Shown here: positions 5,834 through 7,334 of the stretch, piece by piece
Layout: each line of letters starts with the position of its first letter
How positions within the stretch are numbered: the first letter of the stretch is position 1
Translations under genes and position numbers: made by a program
Assembly: GCA_030608745.1 (NCBI GenBank)
Contig: JAUWDQ010000129.1
Coordinates: 1-7,334, forward strand
Direction: 5' to 3'
DNA: 7,334 nucleotides
DNA from: Pseudomonadota bacterium
GTDB lineage: Bacteria; Desulfobacterota; BSN033; WVXP01; G020346125
The notes under the pieces: generated by a model
The model's input: only the letters and a program-made list of their open reading frames with translations
Databases searched by the model: none
What the model was told of the DNA's origin: nothing

Positions 5834-7252
5834 ATGCCCCGGGACAAGAAAAAGGCCAAACATTTGGAAGATACGCTGAAATTGAAGGGCAGGTTGGCCT
5901 GGGACCAGATGCAGAAATCCTATAGGAAGGAGAGTTTCCCCTTTGCCGAGGACTACAAACGGTTTCTCGATGGCGCTAAAACGGAGAGGGAGGCAGTTGT
6001 CGAAGTACTTAACTACGCGCGGGAAAGGGGGTTTCGGGAGATTACCGATCCAGGAAAGAAACGGAGGATCTATTGGGTGAACAAGAAAAAGAACATCGCC
6101 CTGGCTATCCTCGGGAGACGTCCCCTCTCCGAGGGCATCCGAATCATCATATCCCATATCGATTCGCCGAGACTCGACCTGAAGCAAAATCCCCTCTATG
6201 AAGAACTGGAAATGGGGCTTCTGAGAACCCACTATTACGGAGGCATCAAAAAATATCAGTGGGTGGCAAAACCCTTGGCCCTCCACGGAACGATGATTAA
6301 GAGGGACGGCACCCAATTGAATTTGCGCCTTGGCGAGGAGGCCGGTGACCCCGTATTCACCGTTTGCGATTTAATGCCCCATCTCTCGAGAAGGGTTCAA
6401 GATGAGAAAAAACTGAGGGAGGCCATACAAGGGGAAAAATTGACCATCCTGGCGGGAAGTATTCCCTTCCCCGATGAGGAGGCAAAAGAACGTATCAAGC
6501 TCAACCTTCTCGATTTTCTCTTTAGACAGTACGGATTGGTGGAGGAGGACTTTTTGAGCGCTGAGCTGGAATTGGTCCCTGCCCATCAGGCCAGGGATAT
6601 CGGGTTCGATAAGAGCCTCGTGGGTGGCTACGGCCAGGATGATAGACTCTGCGCCTATGCCTCCTTGAGGGCTATCGATTCAGTGAGAGTTCCGGAATAT
6701 ACCATCCTTGCCCTGTTCTTGGATAAGGAGGAAATAGGGAGTGAGGGGAACACCAGTGCCAAATCCAAATTCCTGGAATGGATCGTGGCCGACCTCCTCA
6801 GATTATCGGGGGAAGAACTGAGTGATATGACCCTGAGGCAAGTCCTGTTTCGCTCGAGAGCCCTTTCAGCGGACGTGGATGGGGCAATGGATCCCAACTA
6901 TCAGGACGTCCATGAAAAACAGAATGCGGCCAAGATCGGATATGGAGTTTGTCTATCCAAGTTCACGGGATCCGGGGGAAAGTATGCCTCAAGCGATGCC
7001 AGCGCTGAATATGTAGCGGAGATCAGGAAACTATTCAACGATCACCAAATCACCTGGCAAATGGCGGAATTGGGCAAGGTTGATGAGGGAGGAGGTGGAA
7101 CGATGGCCAAGTATTTGGCCAGCTACGGAATGGATATCATTGACTGTGGCGCGCCCCTCCTGGGTATGCACTCGCCCTTTGAGGTGGCAAGCAAAGTGGA
7201 TATCTATGAAACCTTTAGGGCGTATAAGGTATTTTTCGAGAGAAAATCTTAG
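5834..7252 (+). CDS. apeA: M18-family zinc aminopeptidase (aspartyl aminopeptidase-like, type 1)
   Basis: Cytosolic dinuclear-zinc exopeptidase, expected to form a large tetrahedral oligomer that trims N-terminal, preferably acidic, residues from peptides. The 472-residue product shows the whole M18 ligand set. His108 lies in SHIDSPRLDLK (107-117) and bridging Asp269 in GYGQDDR (265-271). Catalytic Glu299 and zinc ligand Glu300 lie in LDKEEIGSEG (296-305), Asp347 in SADVDGA (345-351), and His446 in LLGMHSP (442-448). FTGSGGKYASSDAS (377-390) and DEGGGGTMAKYLA (417-429) are also characteristic. The HIDSPRLDLK form points to the type 1 (ApeA) branch; that subfamily name is from memory, whereas the family call is firm. 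No signal peptide is seen; the start is basic and charged. The ATG at 5834 follows AGGGAGGA with a short spacer. It is transcribed divergently from maf, and no functional link with the lysine operon is evident beyond shared control DNA. Confidence 0.93.
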   Translation: MPRDKKKAKHLEDTLKLKGRLAWDQMQKSYRKESFPFAEDYKRFLDGAKTEREAVVEVLNYARERGFREITDPGKKRRIYWVNKKKNIALAILGRRPLSEGIRIIISHIDSPRLDLKQNPLYEELEMGLLRTHYYGGIKKYQWVAKPLALHGTMIKRDGTQLNLRLGEEAGDPVFTVCDLMPHLSRRVQDEKKLREAIQGEKLTILAGSIPFPDEEAKERIKLNLLDFLFRQYGLVEEDFLSAELELVPAHQARDIGFDKSLVGGYGQDDRLCAYASLRAIDSVRVPEYTILALFLDKEEIGSEGNTSAKSKFLEWIVADLLRLSGEELSDMTLRQVLFRSRALSADVDGAMDPNYQDVHEKQNAAKIGYGVCLSKFTGSGGKYASSDASAEYVAEIRKLFNDHQITWQMAELGKVDEGGGGTMAKYLASYGMDIIDCGAPLLGMHSPFEVASKVDIYETFRAYKVFFERKS

Positions 7253-7334
7253 AGAACACCCCCTTTATCTCGCGGTGAAACAGAGGTATTAATTTTAGGC
7301 TCATCTCCAAAAAAGTTGGTGATCATAGAAGGAT

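Noticed and set aside
5696..6316. 206-codon open frame on the minus strand opposite the start of the aminopeptidase gene and the intergenic region
   Set aside because: It is antisense to an unmistakable M18 peptidase, shows no family motif, and lacks convincing start signals; it is a compositional shadow.
7303..7323. Hairpin-like sequence after the aminopeptidase gene (ATCTCCAA...TTGGTGAT)
   Set aside because: Seven pairs with one T-T mismatch, AT-rich, and no following T-run, so it is not a convincing terminator. No gene is seen in 7253-7334.
1..7334. CRISPR array, tRNA, rRNA, transposase, phage or toxin-antitoxin genes
   Set aside because: No regularly spaced repeats, no cloverleaf or ribosomal sequence and no matching protein motifs were seen on either strand.

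Overview
The window looks like an ordinary chromosomal segment of a Gram-negative bacterium. Its coding strands are purine-rich, with many AGG/AGA arginine codons and some TTG starts. I infer a deltaproteobacterial (Desulfobacterota-type) organism for two reasons: maf, yggS and a fibronectin-type-III lipoprotein sit directly upstream of lysA-dapF, and a palindromic intergenic repeat at the left edge resembles sequences I recall from that group. No ribosomal or phylogenetic marker gene is present, so this is a moderate-confidence inference.

Layout, left to right. Bases 1-140 hold a large imperfect palindromic repeat that probably continues beyond the left edge, followed by 133 bases of non-coding DNA with at most a weak terminator. 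Bases 274-5662 are six closely packed minus-strand genes. In transcription order they are maf, yggS, a lipoprotein with three FN3-like modules, lysA, dapF and dapB. Gaps are 58 bp or less, the yggS/lipoprotein junction is within a duplicated Shine-Dalgarno, and dapF/dapB are one base apart, so they very probably form one operon. Bases 5663-5833 are a divergent intergenic region with promoter-like elements on both strands and a perfect 16-bp palindrome. Bases 5834-7252 encode an M18-family metallo-aminopeptidase on the plus strand. The last 82 bases hold no recognisable gene.

How the genes fit together. DapB, DapF and LysA catalyse three steps of the meso-diaminopimelate/lysine pathway, supplying peptidoglycan cross-link precursor and lysine; dapA is not between dapF and dapB and must lie elsewhere. 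YggS buffers pyridoxal phosphate, the cofactor LysA needs. Maf removes non-canonical or modified nucleotides. The lipoprotein has an N-terminus after its lipidated cysteine (CGKKGPP) resembling the small LptM/YifL lipoprotein encoded next to dapF in gammaproteobacteria, but it is extended by FN3-like modules; this is the most interesting protein here. I found no CRISPR, phage, transposase, tRNA/rRNA or defence system. The notable points are the lipoprotein, the palindromic repeat and the divergent control region.
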